Positions 1 through 8,438 of a stretch of 64,000 nucleotides of DNA are shown in pieces. Source of the stretch: Aequorivita aquimaris (GTDB lineage Bacteria > Bacteroidota > Bacteroidia > Flavobacteriales > Flavobacteriaceae); contig NZ_JRWG01000004.1 of the NCBI RefSeq assembly GCF_001573155.1, positions 62,001 through 126,000 on the forward strand, given 5' to 3'. Numbering within the stretch: position 1 is the first letter of the stretch; every line of letters starts with the position of its first letter. Below the pieces are notes generated by a model. That model was not told the DNA's origin. It was given only the letters and a program-made list of their open reading frames with translations, and did no database searches. Made by a program: the position numbers and the translations under genes.

Positions 1-542
1 ATCGTCCTATTGTCAACTGGGCGTTTGATGAAGACACTAAAGTTGGAGACATAAAACGTTTCAGTGTTCCTGAAGGATATATAATTGCCCAACTTACCCG
101 TAAAAATGAAAAAGGCTTAATGAGCGTTGCTCAAGCTACTGCCACAGTAAAGCCTATACTTTTAAACGAGAAAAAAGCTCAAAAAATACGAGAGTCCATC
201 ACTGGAAACACAATTGAAGATATTGCCAAAAACCAAGGCTTGAGTGTTCAGAATGGTACGGGCGTTACAATGGCTAATCCTATGGTTGGCGCCAATAATG
301 AACCAAAAGTTGTGGGCACGGCTTTTGGAACTAAACCAGGTGAGTCAACAGGTTTGATTGATGGTAAAAATGGTGTTTATAAAATAAGAACCACTGCATT
401 TAACCCAGCGCCTAAATTGGAATCATATGTAAACTATGCAAATCAATTGAGTTCTAAGGCCGCTCCAGCATCTCAAAGCGCAGTTTATAACGCACTTAAA
501 AAGAAAGCCGATATTGAGGACAATCGTGCTACTTTCTATTAA
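1..542 (+). CDS. ppiD: Periplasmic peptidyl-prolyl cis-trans isomerase, PpiD/SurA type (3' end only)
   Basis: The frame is open from base 3 of the window with no start, so the gene begins upstream and about 180 residues remain. What remains lacks the parvulin core and looks like the C-terminal region of flavobacterial PpiD-type foldases. These are inner-membrane-anchored chaperones that help envelope proteins fold in the periplasm. Seen: an alpha/beta stretch (SVPEGYIIAQLTRKNEKGL) followed by a helical tail rich in Lys, Ala and Gln. A strong intrinsic terminator follows 19 bp after the stop, so this is the end of its transcript. The PpiD assignment rests on resemblance of this tail only. Confidence 0.7.
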   Translation, partial: RPIVNWAFDEDTKVGDIKRFSVPEGYIIAQLTRKNEKGLMSVAQATATVKPILLNEKKAQKIRESITGNTIEDIAKNQGLSVQNGTGVTMANPMVGANNEPKVVGTAFGTKPGESTGLIDGKNGVYKIRTTAFNPAPKLESYVNYANQLSSKAAPASQSAVYNALKKKADIEDNRATFY

Positions 543-560
543 TAGAATACATAAATAATT

Positions 561-597
561 AAAAAGCCCTGTTGCACATTTTGCAGCAGGGCTTTTT
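561..597 (+). terminator. Intrinsic terminator after the PpiD-type gene
   Basis: Stem AAAAAGCCCTGTTGCA (561-576) pairs with TGCAGCAGGGCTTTTT (582-597), with a single G-T wobble and a 5-nt loop, and ends in a T run. The A-rich left side makes it potentially bidirectional, but no minus-strand gene ends here. Confidence 0.9.
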
Positions 598-668
598 CTT
601 TAAAACTGAATCTGTAATACTTCGGAAAAACCGAAAATAACCTTTATTTTTAAGGGATTTTTATCAAA

Positions 669-1583
669 ATGCACAAAATGGACAATACAGAACTAATTAA
701 AGCAATAGAAGAAAAATATAAAAGTTTGGGTGAAAACCCCGAAACCTACCTCAAGGGGCTGCTGCAGGCAAAGCCCATAACATATTGGGACTATATTCAG
801 GTGGACACCTTGCTTTCTCTTCAAAAGACACGAACCGATTTTAAGGATGAGGAAATCTTCGTGATGTACCATCAGGTGACCGAACTTACCTTAAAAATGA
901 TGATCCACGAAATAAAACAACTCTCTGAAGGCGACAATCTTTCGGAAGAAATCTGGCTGACAAAATTAGACCGATTAAAAAGATATACCCGAATGCTCAT
1001 CACTTCTTTCGACATTATGAAAGATGGCATGAGTTACGAGGATTATAACACATTTCGCGCTACCCTTACCCCTGCCAGCGGCTTTCAGAGTGCCCAATTC
1101 CGCATTTTGGAATTGTACAGTACAAGACTTGAAAATTTAATCAATTCCGAAGGAAGGGAAAGGTTGCCACTAAACCCGACGTTTGATGATTATTTTAAGC
1201 ATATATACTGGAAAGACGCCGGCCTAGATCGCAAAACGGGTAAAATGACACTCACGCTAAGGCTTTTCATTGAAAAATATGAAGCAGATTTTAAGGCGCT
1301 CGCAGAAAATGTGAAGGGCAAAACCTTGGAAGAACGAGTGGCCCAAATGGATAATCCTTCGGAAGAATTAAAGGATAGACTAAAACAGTTTGACCATTTT
1401 TATAATGTGGCCTGGCCGATGGTACATTTGGACACTGCCCAGCACTACCTTAACAGCAAGGGTGAAAGCAAGACCGCCACGGGAGGCTCGGAATGGAAAA
1501 AATATTTGCACCCAAAATACCAACAACGCAAATTTTTCCCCGCACTTTGGTCTGCGGAAGAAATTGCAAATTGGGGGGAATGA
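669..1583 (+). CDS. kynA: Tryptophan 2,3-dioxygenase
   Basis: Haem enzyme that opens the indole ring of L-tryptophan to N-formylkynurenine, the first step of the kynurenine route; cytosolic. The 304 residues are about the usual family length. Visible hallmarks are FVMYHQVTEL (His68, the distal His position), FRATLTPASGFQSAQFR (130-144), and HLDTAQHYL with His253 in the position of the proximal haem ligand, followed by TATGGSEWKKYL (269-280). A second in-frame ATG at 678 is an equally possible start. It stands alone between a terminator and a repeat region, and no kynureninase or formamidase gene is nearby. Function is confident from the motifs; regulation is not visible. Confidence 0.93.
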   Translation: MHKMDNTELIKAIEEKYKSLGENPETYLKGLLQAKPITYWDYIQVDTLLSLQKTRTDFKDEEIFVMYHQVTELTLKMMIHEIKQLSEGDNLSEEIWLTKLDRLKRYTRMLITSFDIMKDGMSYEDYNTFRATLTPASGFQSAQFRILELYSTRLENLINSEGRERLPLNPTFDDYFKHIYWKDAGLDRKTGKMTLTLRLFIEKYEADFKALAENVKGKTLEERVAQMDNPSEELKDRLKQFDHFYNVAWPMVHLDTAQHYLNSKGESKTATGGSEWKKYLHPKYQQRKFFPALWSAEEIANWGE

Positions 1584-1597
1584 TTCTTTTGGAAATC

Positions 1598-1706
1598 GGG
1601 ATTTGTTAATTTGAGACGTTAATTCGGGATTCGTTAATTCGTTAATTCGGGATTTGGGTCCCGATTGCTGTCGGGATGGGATTTGTTTTTTGGAATTTGG
1701 AATTTT
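1598..1706. repeat. Dispersed 15-bp repeat family and CCCGAT palindrome
   Basis: The gap between kynA and the DUF488 gene is almost wholly repeats. The unit GGGATTTGTTAATTT lies at 1598-1612 and GGGATTCGTTAATTC at 1626-1640, with partial units between and after. A CCCGATTGCTGTCGGG hairpin follows at about 1660-1675, then a TTTGGAATTTGGAATTTT tract. The same 15-mer forms a clean array at 26412-26486. Confidence 0.8.
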
Positions 1707-1714
1707 AAAACACT

Positions 1715-2062
1715 ATGGATATACAAATAAAACGCATATACGAAAAAGCTGCAAACCGTGACGGTACCAGGATTTTGGTAGACCGCGTTTGGCCGCGGGG
1801 TGTAAGCAAGGAAGACGCAAAACTTGACGAATGGATGAAGGAGATTGCTCCCTCAAAAGAACTTCGGAAATGGTTTGACCACAAAGAAGAACGTTTTGAT
1901 GGGTTTTCAAAAAAATATAAAAAAGAATTAAAAGACCATTCCGATTTGGTGGAACAACTGTTGGAAAAAGCCAAAGAAAAACGCCTCACCCTCCTCTATG
2001 GCGCAAAAGATGAAAAACACAATCAGGCCGTAGTCTTAAAGGAATATTTGGAAGACCAATAA
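1715..2062 (+). CDS. DUF488 family protein (YeaO-like)
   Basis: Small soluble protein of 115 residues, the usual length for the family. It shows the family signature ILVDRVWPRG near residues 20-29 and the conserved tail LTLLYGAKDEKHNQAVVLKEYL. The biochemical role of DUF488/YeaO proteins is not settled, so none is assigned. It follows kynA on the same strand but is separated by about 130 bp of repeats, so co-transcription is doubtful. Confidence 0.85.
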   Translation: MDIQIKRIYEKAANRDGTRILVDRVWPRGVSKEDAKLDEWMKEIAPSKELRKWFDHKEERFDGFSKKYKKELKDHSDLVEQLLEKAKEKRLTLLYGAKDEKHNQAVVLKEYLEDQ

Positions 2063-2124
2063 ATTCTTCATTATAAAACCTTTTCAGTATTTTTAAAACC
2101 AGTAAACCATCATTGAACAATAGA

Positions 2125-2877
2125 ATGAAGTATTTTCTTGCGCTTTTATTTCTCAGTTTTTCATTTATCGCCCAATCGCAAATCCTAAATGCCGAATCGC
2201 TTCGAAAGGTTACAGACACTTCAGGTTTTTCGGGTTCGGTAAGTCTCGGTTTTTCACTGAAACGCGATGTGAATGACTATTTCGCCTTTAGCAGCAGCAC
2301 CCATCTGCAGTATAAAATGAACAAACATTTGGTGCTATTAAAAAATGATATTGAACTGAAAAATATTGAAGGCAACAAATTTGAGAATGCGGGAATAACC
2401 CATCTTCGATATAATTATAGATTTCATCCCCGAATAGCTTGGGAGGTTTTTGCACAAGCACAGTATAACAAAGTTTCAAAAATAGATTTTAGAGGTTTGG
2501 TTGGAATAGGACCACGTTTTAAATTGACAACTTCAGAAAAGTATAAGTTCTATTTGGGAACCCATATAATGTATGAACAAGAGGAGCTCAGCGATGGTAT
2601 AACTCCACTTCAACGTGATTTTCGGAGCACCTCCTATCTTTCCTTTAGTTTATACCCAACAGAAACCATAAGCCTTGTAAGTACTACCTACTACCAACCT
2701 AAACTTAAAGACTTTAGTGATTACCGCTTATCAAACCAAAGTTCATTGCTTATTGATTTATTCAAGAATTTTGCCTTTAAAACTACCTATACATTTATTT
2801 ATGATGAAACCCCCGCGAATGGTATCCCAAACTCACAGTATAATCTGGAAAGTGGTTTTGTTTATTCTTTCGATTAA
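2125..2877 (+). CDS. DUF481-type outer-membrane beta-barrel protein
   Basis: About 250 residues. The ATG at 2125 is chosen over an in-frame TTG at 2113 because it places a clean Sec signal peptide (KYFLALLFLSFSFIAQSQ) at the N-terminus. The rest is alternating amphipathic strands with aromatic girdle residues and ends in an aromatic-rich strand (ESGFVYSFD), as outer-membrane barrels do. It resembles DUF481 proteins, which form small barrels of unknown substrate. It lies 110 bp before the arsenosugar-type cluster, but nothing ties it to that pathway. Confidence 0.65.
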   Translation: MKYFLALLFLSFSFIAQSQILNAESLRKVTDTSGFSGSVSLGFSLKRDVNDYFAFSSSTHLQYKMNKHLVLLKNDIELKNIEGNKFENAGITHLRYNYRFHPRIAWEVFAQAQYNKVSKIDFRGLVGIGPRFKLTTSEKYKFYLGTHIMYEQEELSDGITPLQRDFRSTSYLSFSLYPTETISLVSTTYYQPKLKDFSDYRLSNQSSLLIDLFKNFAFKTTYTFIYDETPANGIPNSQYNLESGFVYSFD

Positions 2878-2987
2878 ATTGTTAAACTTTCGTAAGCATG
2901 CTCCTTTATCAAAGACTACTTGCCTATATTTACCTTTATTGAAAACCAAAATCCCTAAAATTTCGTACTTATAAATAAAGCATTCCT

Positions 2988-3326
2988 ATGGCCTCACAGA
3001 ATTATTATGACCCTGCAGATTTAAAAAAATTCGGAAATATTACACAATGGAGCAAAGAGCTCGGTGAAAAGTTTTTTGAATATTATGGAAAAGTTTTTGA
3101 AGAGGGCGCCCTCTCTGCCCGTGAAAAATCACTCATAGCACTTGCAGTGGCCCATACCGAAATGTGCCCCTATTGCATTGATGCCTATTCAAAGGATGGC
3201 TTGCAACGCGGCATTACCAAAGAAGAAATGATGGAGGCCGTTCACGTAGGCGCAGCTATTAAAAGCGGTGCCAGCTTGGTACACGGGGTGATGATGATGA
3301 ACAAGGTAAATAAATTGGAAATGTAG
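2988..3326 (+). CDS. CMD/AhpD-like protein of the arsenosugar locus (peroxidase-like)
   Basis: A 112-residue carboxymuconolactone-decarboxylase-fold protein. The redox CxxC is CPYC at 60-63, inside the family core EKSLIALAVAHTEMCPYC, followed by AVHVGAAIKSGASLVHG. It matches the family annotated as arsenosugar biosynthesis-associated peroxidase-like protein, which habitually sits beside arsS, as here (54 bp upstream). A role in thiol redox or in protecting or reducing an arsenic intermediate is inference; no activity is established. It is the first gene of the plus-strand cluster. Confidence 0.85.
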   Translation: MASQNYYDPADLKKFGNITQWSKELGEKFFEYYGKVFEEGALSAREKSLIALAVAHTEMCPYCIDAYSKDGLQRGITKEEMMEAVHVGAAIKSGASLVHGVMMMNKVNKLEM

Positions 3327-3380
3327 GCACGCCATTCATCACGCGCACAGAAAAAACATACGAATATTCAGAAAAAATTT

Positions 3381-4457
3381 ATGCTGAAAGAAAAAAAGAA
3401 AAAGCAACAGTCACTTCACAAACGCGATAGCGAATATGCCCTTGCAAATAAACAGCTCGAAAAACTCTCCAACGGTATTTTTGCCAACGGGGAGCTCCCT
3501 ACATTTTCGGAAAAAATAAAGCAGACGGACCAATTTCCATTGCGCCCCAACAAGCTTGAGATTCTCCAAATTAACGTGGGCTATATGTGCAATCAGGTTT
3601 GCGAGCACTGCCACGTAGATGCAGGGCCGGACCGGAAGGAAATTATGACGCGCGAAACCATGTTGCAATGCTTGGAAATAATTAAAAACACCGGTGCCCA
3701 CACCTTGGACCTAACTGGCGGCGCCCCGGAAATGAACCCGAATTTTCGCTGGTTTGTAGAAGAAGCCAGCAAAGCCGGAATTCAGGATTTTATCGTTAGA
3801 AGTAATTTGACAATCATTCGCGCCAACAAAAAATATTACGACCTGCCCGAATTTTTTAAGAAACACAACGTGCACGTGGTGAGCAGCATGCCGCACTGGA
3901 CCCGTGGCAAAACCGACAAACAAAGAGGCGAAGGCGTTTTCGACCTTTCCATCAAGGCTTTGCAGGAATTGAACGCGGTAGGTTACGGAATGCCGGACAG
4001 CACCCTGCGGCTGGATTTGGTGTATAACCCCAGCGGCGCCTTCCTTCCGGGCGACCAGGCCAGTATGGAAAAGGATTTTAAGAAAGCATTGCTTGAGGAT
4101 TTCGGGATACATTTCCACAATCTTTTTGCTATTACCAACATGCCGATTTCCAGATTTTTGGATTATTTGATTGCTTCGGAAAACTATGAGGATTATATGT
4201 ATTCCCTGGTGGAAGCGTACAATCCCGCAGCGGTAAAAAACGTGATGTGCCGCAATACCATTTCGATAAGTTGGGATGGGTATTTGTACGATTGCGATTT
4301 CAACCAAATGCTGGAATTGAAGGTGGCAAGCAAGATTCAACATGTTTCGGAATACAACGAGGATGTTTTAAACGATAGAAAAATAATTATTTCGCAGCAC
4401 TGCTATGGTTGTACGGCGGGCGCCGGGAGCAGCTGCCAAGGCGCCGTGGCGGAGTAA
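3381..4457 (+). CDS. arsS: Arsenosugar biosynthesis radical SAM protein ArsS
   Basis: Radical S-adenosylmethionine enzyme of 358 residues. ArsS is known to join the 5'-deoxyadenosyl group of SAM to dimethylarsenite, giving the precursor of arsenosugars. The radical SAM cluster motif is CNQVCEHC (Cys70, Cys74, Cys77), followed by DLTGGAPEMNP and a SAM-binding core. The C-terminal DUF3641 part contains CRNTISISWDGYLYDCDFNQML and ends in a Cys-rich segment (CYGCTAGAGSSCQG) that probably holds a second cluster. A Lys-rich N-terminal 30 residues precede the core. It lies between the CMD protein and a rhodanese. A cognate arsM is not in this window. Confidence 0.92.
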   Translation: MLKEKKKKQQSLHKRDSEYALANKQLEKLSNGIFANGELPTFSEKIKQTDQFPLRPNKLEILQINVGYMCNQVCEHCHVDAGPDRKEIMTRETMLQCLEIIKNTGAHTLDLTGGAPEMNPNFRWFVEEASKAGIQDFIVRSNLTIIRANKKYYDLPEFFKKHNVHVVSSMPHWTRGKTDKQRGEGVFDLSIKALQELNAVGYGMPDSTLRLDLVYNPSGAFLPGDQASMEKDFKKALLEDFGIHFHNLFAITNMPISRFLDYLIASENYEDYMYSLVEAYNPAAVKNVMCRNTISISWDGYLYDCDFNQMLELKVASKIQHVSEYNEDVLNDRKIIISQHCYGCTAGAGSSCQGAVAE

Positions 4458-4481
4458 AGGATCGATTGTAAATATGCTTCC

Positions 4482-4982
4482 ATGAAACAATTTTCACTTC
4501 TTATACTGCTGTTTCTAATGGCAAAAATCAGTTTCGCCCAAAAAAACGTGGACGAATTGCTCGAAGCCTACAATACCCGCAGCGTACCGTACATTTCAGT
4601 GGAAGAATTGAGAATGTTTCAAATGAACGATGCCGTAACAATTCTGGACGCCCGCGAACCTGAAGAATTTGCGGTAAGCCATATAAAATCTGCAATAAAT
4701 GTGGGTTACAACGATTTTACTTCTGAAGAAAAACAACTTCAAAATCTAAACAAGAATATTCCCGTAGTTGTTTATTGTTCGGTGGGAATCCGTTCCGAAA
4801 AGATAGGCGAAAAATTAAAAAAAGCAGGATTTACGAAGGTTAAAAATCTCTACGGTGGTATCTTTGAGTGGAAAAACAAGGGCTACCCCGTCTTCGATTC
4901 CGCGGGAAAGGAAACTGAAAATGTACACGCCTTTTCCAAGCATTGGAGCCAGTATTTGAACGCGGGAAAACCTGTTTATTGA
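4482..4982 (+). CDS. Secreted rhodanese-like protein
   Basis: 166 residues: a Sec signal peptide (cleavage after about residue 19, ISFAQ) followed by a single rhodanese domain. The active-site Cys99 lies in VYCSVGIRSE, and the domain ends in NLYGGIFEWKNKGYPV. The product is probably periplasmic. Rhodaneses transfer sulfane sulfur; a few bind oxyanions. The start is 25 bp after arsS on the same strand, so it is likely co-transcribed. A role in thio-arsenical formation would fit the context but is speculation. Confidence 0.85.
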   Translation: MKQFSLLILLFLMAKISFAQKNVDELLEAYNTRSVPYISVEELRMFQMNDAVTILDAREPEEFAVSHIKSAINVGYNDFTSEEKQLQNLNKNIPVVVYCSVGIRSEKIGEKLKKAGFTKVKNLYGGIFEWKNKGYPVFDSAGKETENVHAFSKHWSQYLNAGKPVY

Positions 4983-4997
4983 AACAAATTTACTTTA

Positions 4998-5017
4998 ACG
5001 CGCTTCATAAGGCGCGT
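4998..5017. other. Small GC-rich hairpin before the DUF2064 gene
   Basis: ACGCGC (4998-5003) pairs with GCGCGT (5012-5017) around an 8-nt loop in the 52-bp gap. There is no T tail, so it is not a typical terminator; it could be an mRNA processing or stability element. Confidence 0.4.
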
Positions 5018-5034
5018 CAGCAGAACTCTACAAA

Positions 5035-5727
5035 ATGGCATTATTAAATTCCAAAGAAACCAGTAGCGATAACGAAATGGCCCGTGATTTCTACTTTCCT
5101 ACCTCTAAAAAAGCACTGATTATTTTCACCCGAAACCCAGAACTTGGTAAAGTGAAGACCCGGCTGGCGAAATCGGTGGGCGATGAAAGTGCTTTGGAAA
5201 TCTATAAATTTCTGCTGAAGCACACCGTAGCAATTACCAAAAATTTAAACGTTGATAAATACGTGTTTTATTCCGAAAATATCCACCGCGATGATATTTG
5301 GGATCCTGAAATTTTCAGAAAAAAACTGCAAACCGGCACCGATTTAGGCGAAAAGATGCAAAATGCTTTTTCAGAATTATTCGAAATGGGCTACGAAAAA
5401 GTTCTCATTGTGGGAAGCGATATTTTCGAACTGGGCCAAAGTGACATTGAAAACGCCTTCGAAGTTTTACAGACAACTGAAACGGTAATAGGCCCTGCCA
5501 CCGATGGGGGCTATTATTTATTGGGAATGAAGGAGCTGAACGCTACAATATTTCAAAATAAAAATTGGGGCACGAGTACGGTTTTGGAAGAAACGCTGTC
5601 CGATTTAAGGCAAAAGAAATACGTTTTATTGGAAGAGCGGAATGATGTGGATTATTATCAAGACATTAAAGAGATTGATGCTTTTCAGCAATTTTTACCT
5701 CCTTACTTAGACAAAAACTTTTTATAA
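5035..5727 (+). CDS. TIGR04282 family (DUF2064) arsenosugar-locus glycosyl/nucleotidyltransferase
   Basis: A 230-residue GT-A-fold protein. It carries the family signature FTRNPELGKVKTRLA near residues 31-45 and GPATDGGYYLLG near 151-162. The usual acidic metal motif is present as VGSDIFEL. DUF2064 is related to CofC-like nucleotidyltransferases, so sugar-phosphate activation is as plausible as glycosyl transfer. About 20 extra residues precede the domain; an internal ATG at 5077 would remove most of them. The stop is separated by one base from the PNP start, which indicates translational coupling. It belongs to the ArsS locus. Confidence 0.85.
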   Translation: MALLNSKETSSDNEMARDFYFPTSKKALIIFTRNPELGKVKTRLAKSVGDESALEIYKFLLKHTVAITKNLNVDKYVFYSENIHRDDIWDPEIFRKKLQTGTDLGEKMQNAFSELFEMGYEKVLIVGSDIFELGQSDIENAFEVLQTTETVIGPATDGGYYLLGMKELNATIFQNKNWGTSTVLEETLSDLRQKKYVLLEERNDVDYYQDIKEIDAFQQFLPPYLDKNFL

Positions 5728-5728
5728 A

Positions 5729-6547
5729 ATGAGCATTTTAAAATACATTGAAGAAGCCGCAGATTTTCTAAAACAGCGCGGTTTCGATACACCCGAAGTT
5801 GGAATTATTTTAGGCACGGGCCTCGGAAAATTAATTGAAAAAGTGGTAATTGAAGCCGAGGTAAGCTACAACCACATTCCAAATTTTCCCACTGCCACCG
5901 TGGAATTCCATAAAGGAAAATTGATTTACGGCACTTTGGAGGGAAAAAAAGTAGTGTTGATGCAGGGTCGATTTCACGTTTATGAAGGCTATTCGCTGCG
6001 CGACGTTACCTTTCCTGTGCGCGTAATGCACCTTTTGGGAATCAAACATTTGCTGGTGAGCAACGCTTCGGGAGCTATAAACCTCAACTTCAAAAAAGGC
6101 GAAATAATGTTGATTGACGACCATATCAATCTACAAGGCGACTCGCCCCTCGCCTTCCGCGGCGTTGAGAAAATGGGCGAACGTTTTGTGGATATGAGCG
6201 CGCCCTACAATGTTGAAATGAACCAAAAAATGGAGCAGATAGCTTCCGAAAAAAATATAAAATTGCATAAAGGCGTTTATGCCAGCGTGGTTGGGCCGCA
6301 ATTGGAAACCCGCGCGGAATACCGCTATTTAAAAATAATAGGTGCCGATGCCGTGGGAATGAGCACCGTACCTGAGGTTATCGTAGCCAATCATTTGGGC
6401 TTACGCGTTTCTGCCGTTTCAATCCTAACCGATGAATGCGATCCCGACAACCTACAACCCGTGGATATTGAAGAAATAATCGCAATGGCCGCCAAAGCGG
6501 AACCGGATATGATTACTTTGTTTACGGAGTTGATGAAAAGGTTGTAG
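5729..6547 (+). CDS. Purine-nucleoside phosphorylase (trimeric PNP family)
   Basis: 272 residues, full length for the PNP/MTAP class. Motifs are ILGTGLGKL (phosphate loop), MQGRFHVYEGYS, SNASGAIN, VGPQLETRAEYR and GADAVGMSTVPEVIVANHLGL. The enzyme cleaves purine nucleosides with phosphate to base plus (deoxy)ribose-1-phosphate. It starts 1 bp after the DUF2064 gene inside the ArsS locus, not with other salvage genes. That suggests its substrate may be the 5'-arsenical-5'-deoxyadenosine made by ArsS, giving arseno-ribose-1-phosphate. This is inference; housekeeping guanosine/inosine phosphorolysis is the default reading. Confidence 0.9.
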   Translation: MSILKYIEEAADFLKQRGFDTPEVGIILGTGLGKLIEKVVIEAEVSYNHIPNFPTATVEFHKGKLIYGTLEGKKVVLMQGRFHVYEGYSLRDVTFPVRVMHLLGIKHLLVSNASGAINLNFKKGEIMLIDDHINLQGDSPLAFRGVEKMGERFVDMSAPYNVEMNQKMEQIASEKNIKLHKGVYASVVGPQLETRAEYRYLKIIGADAVGMSTVPEVIVANHLGLRVSAVSILTDECDPDNLQPVDIEEIIAMAAKAEPDMITLFTELMKRL

Positions 6548-6590
6548 ATTGCATTCCAGCCCTGACAACAAGTCTATCCCAGAAATATAA

Positions 6591-7487
6591 ATGGAAAAAT
6601 ACTTAAAGATATTCAAGGATTCGTATCACGGCTACTTCAACTATCTGTGGAACGAGATAACGCATTTCCATTGGGAAAACTATTTCTATGGATTGATACT
6701 CGTTTCTTTAATAGTCTGGGTTTTGGAGTTGCTCTTTCCGTGGCGGAAGAACCAAAAAGTTTTTCGAAAAGACTTTTGGCTGGACACTTTTTATATGTTT
6801 TTCAATTTTTTTCTGCTGAATTTAATCGTGCTCATTTTTCTCTCAAATGCCACGGCTGAACTGTTCAACGATCTTTTGGGAATGGTTGGATTGGAACTTT
6901 TGGATTTCCAACTTCTCGATTTGGATGCGCTTCCCTTCGGATTGGGGCTTTTAATATTCTTTCTCGTTACCGATTTTGTGCAATGGAACACGCATCGTCT
7001 GCTGCACTACTCCCCTTTTCTGTGGAATTTTCACAAGCTGCACCATTCGGTAAAAGAGATGGGGTTTGCCGCGCATCTTCGCTACCACTGGATGGAACCC
7101 GTGGTTTACAAATCTATTCTTTACATACCGCTCGCCATCATTGGAGGTTTTAATGTGGAATCGGTTGCAATTGTCCATTTCTCGGCGCTCGCAATCGGGC
7201 ATTTAAACCACGCCAATTTGGGTTGGGATTATGGTTTTTTAAAATATATTTTCAACAATCCCAAAATGCACATTTGGCATCACGCTAAAGTTTTGCCAAA
7301 ACACGCGCAATACGGTGTTAATTTCGGGATTAGTTTAAGCGTGTGGGACTATCTTTTCAAAACAAATCATATTCCGCACGACGGCAGGGATATAGAGTTA
7401 GGCTTTGATGGCGATGAAAATTTTCCTTCAAAATTTATCTCGCAGGAGTTATATCCCATAAAAACCAAACGTCGAAATAGTTCGTAA
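6591..7487 (+). CDS. Sterol desaturase / fatty acid hydroxylase superfamily membrane protein
   Basis: 298 residues with about four or five membrane segments. The di-iron histidine motifs are in order: HRLLH (HX3H), HKLHH (HX2HH), a further His in HLNH, and HIWHH. Members hydroxylate or desaturate lipids or cleave ether lipids using O2. It lies 43 bp after the PNP gene on the same strand, so it is probably part of the same transcript. In an arsenosugar-type locus a lipid-modifying enzyme raises the possibility of arsenolipid formation, but this is only positional evidence. Confidence 0.85.
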   Translation: MEKYLKIFKDSYHGYFNYLWNEITHFHWENYFYGLILVSLIVWVLELLFPWRKNQKVFRKDFWLDTFYMFFNFFLLNLIVLIFLSNATAELFNDLLGMVGLELLDFQLLDLDALPFGLGLLIFFLVTDFVQWNTHRLLHYSPFLWNFHKLHHSVKEMGFAAHLRYHWMEPVVYKSILYIPLAIIGGFNVESVAIVHFSALAIGHLNHANLGWDYGFLKYIFNNPKMHIWHHAKVLPKHAQYGVNFGISLSVWDYLFKTNHIPHDGRDIELGFDGDENFPSKFISQELYPIKTKRRNSS

Positions 7488-7513
7488 CTATTTTAAAATA
7501 AAGCCATACAAAA

Positions 7514-8317
7514 ATGAAAACCGCATTAAATCTCGCCACCCTATTCTTCCTCACCTTCTTTTTGCAAAGTTGCAATCTGCTTTCAGCCGCGGGCGTTAGC
7601 AGCCAAGGCCAGCCTACCAAAGAAGTGAAAAACGAACTCACTTCCACCACCGCCAATTCGGCCGTAAACATAGACCATTCGCAATGGGACAAACTGCTGA
7701 AAAAATATGTAAACAGCCAAGGAATGGTAAATTACAAAGGTTTTAAAAAGGACGAGGCCAAGCTGGATGAATATCTGCAAATGCTTTCGGAAAAAAACCC
7801 GACTGATGATTGGAGCGTGCAGGAATTGCTGGCGTATTACATCAATCTTTACAACGCAGCCACCGTAAAATTGATCGTGGAAAACTATCCCGTAAAAAGT
7901 ATTAAAGATATTGATGGCGCTTGGACCAAAGGCCGTGTGGCAGTGGGCGATAAAATGCTATCCCTCGGTGGAATTGAAAACGGAATCCTTCGGAAAATGA
8001 ACGAGCCACGTATCCATTTCGCTATAAATTGTGCTTCCATTTCGTGTCCAAAACTCTTGGATGAGGCCTACACCGCTACAAAAATCAACGAACAATTAGA
8101 ACGGGCTACCAAAGAATTTATCAATAGTAACAAAAACGATATTTCAGCAAGCAACACAAAGGTTTCCTCCATTTTTGACTGGTACGCAAAGGATTATAAA
8201 GTGAATGGAAAACAAGATGTTATCGGGTTTATCAATAAATATTCAAATACAAAGATAAATCCCGGAGCGACTTTGAGCTACAAGAATTATAACTGGGAAT
8301 TGAACGAACAAAAATAA
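7514..8317 (+). CDS. DUF547 domain lipoprotein
   Basis: 267 residues. The signal peptide ends in a lipobox (FFLQSC, Cys20), so it is a predicted lipoprotein of the envelope. The DUF547 domain follows: LLAYYINLYNAATVKLI and HFAINCASISCPKL are its conserved blocks, containing Asn and Cys residues typical of the family. Its function is unknown. It lies 26 bp after the desaturase gene and before the TIGR04283 glycosyltransferase. The location suggests an envelope role connected to the locus product. Confidence 0.85.
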   Translation: MKTALNLATLFFLTFFLQSCNLLSAAGVSSQGQPTKEVKNELTSTTANSAVNIDHSQWDKLLKKYVNSQGMVNYKGFKKDEAKLDEYLQMLSEKNPTDDWSVQELLAYYINLYNAATVKLIVENYPVKSIKDIDGAWTKGRVAVGDKMLSLGGIENGILRKMNEPRIHFAINCASISCPKLLDEAYTATKINEQLERATKEFINSNKNDISASNTKVSSIFDWYAKDYKVNGKQDVIGFINKYSNTKINPGATLSYKNYNWELNEQK

Positions 8318-8438
8318 GTAGTCAGTTTTCAGTAGCAGTAAACAGAATTTTTAGGCGACAAATAGATTGCGAGTCTAATCATAACATTATATTTGAAACG
8401 GTTCGATTTTTTCTAAACCCGAAACCTGAAACCAAATA
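8318..8438. repeat. Intergenic repeat words before the TIGR04283 gene
   Basis: Holds CAGTTTTCAGTAGCAGT (about 8322-8338), a word shared in variants with 13811-13830 and 46446-46501, and a degenerate TTAGGCGA...GCGAGTCTAA hairpin resembling those at 19821-19842 and 38069-38096. No promoter is evident. Confidence 0.5.

Noticed and set aside
3711-4343. A 210-codon open frame on the minus strand within arsS
   Set aside because: It lies fully antisense to arsS, which has clear radical SAM motifs, and its translation resembles no protein family I know. The length is explained by codon bias.
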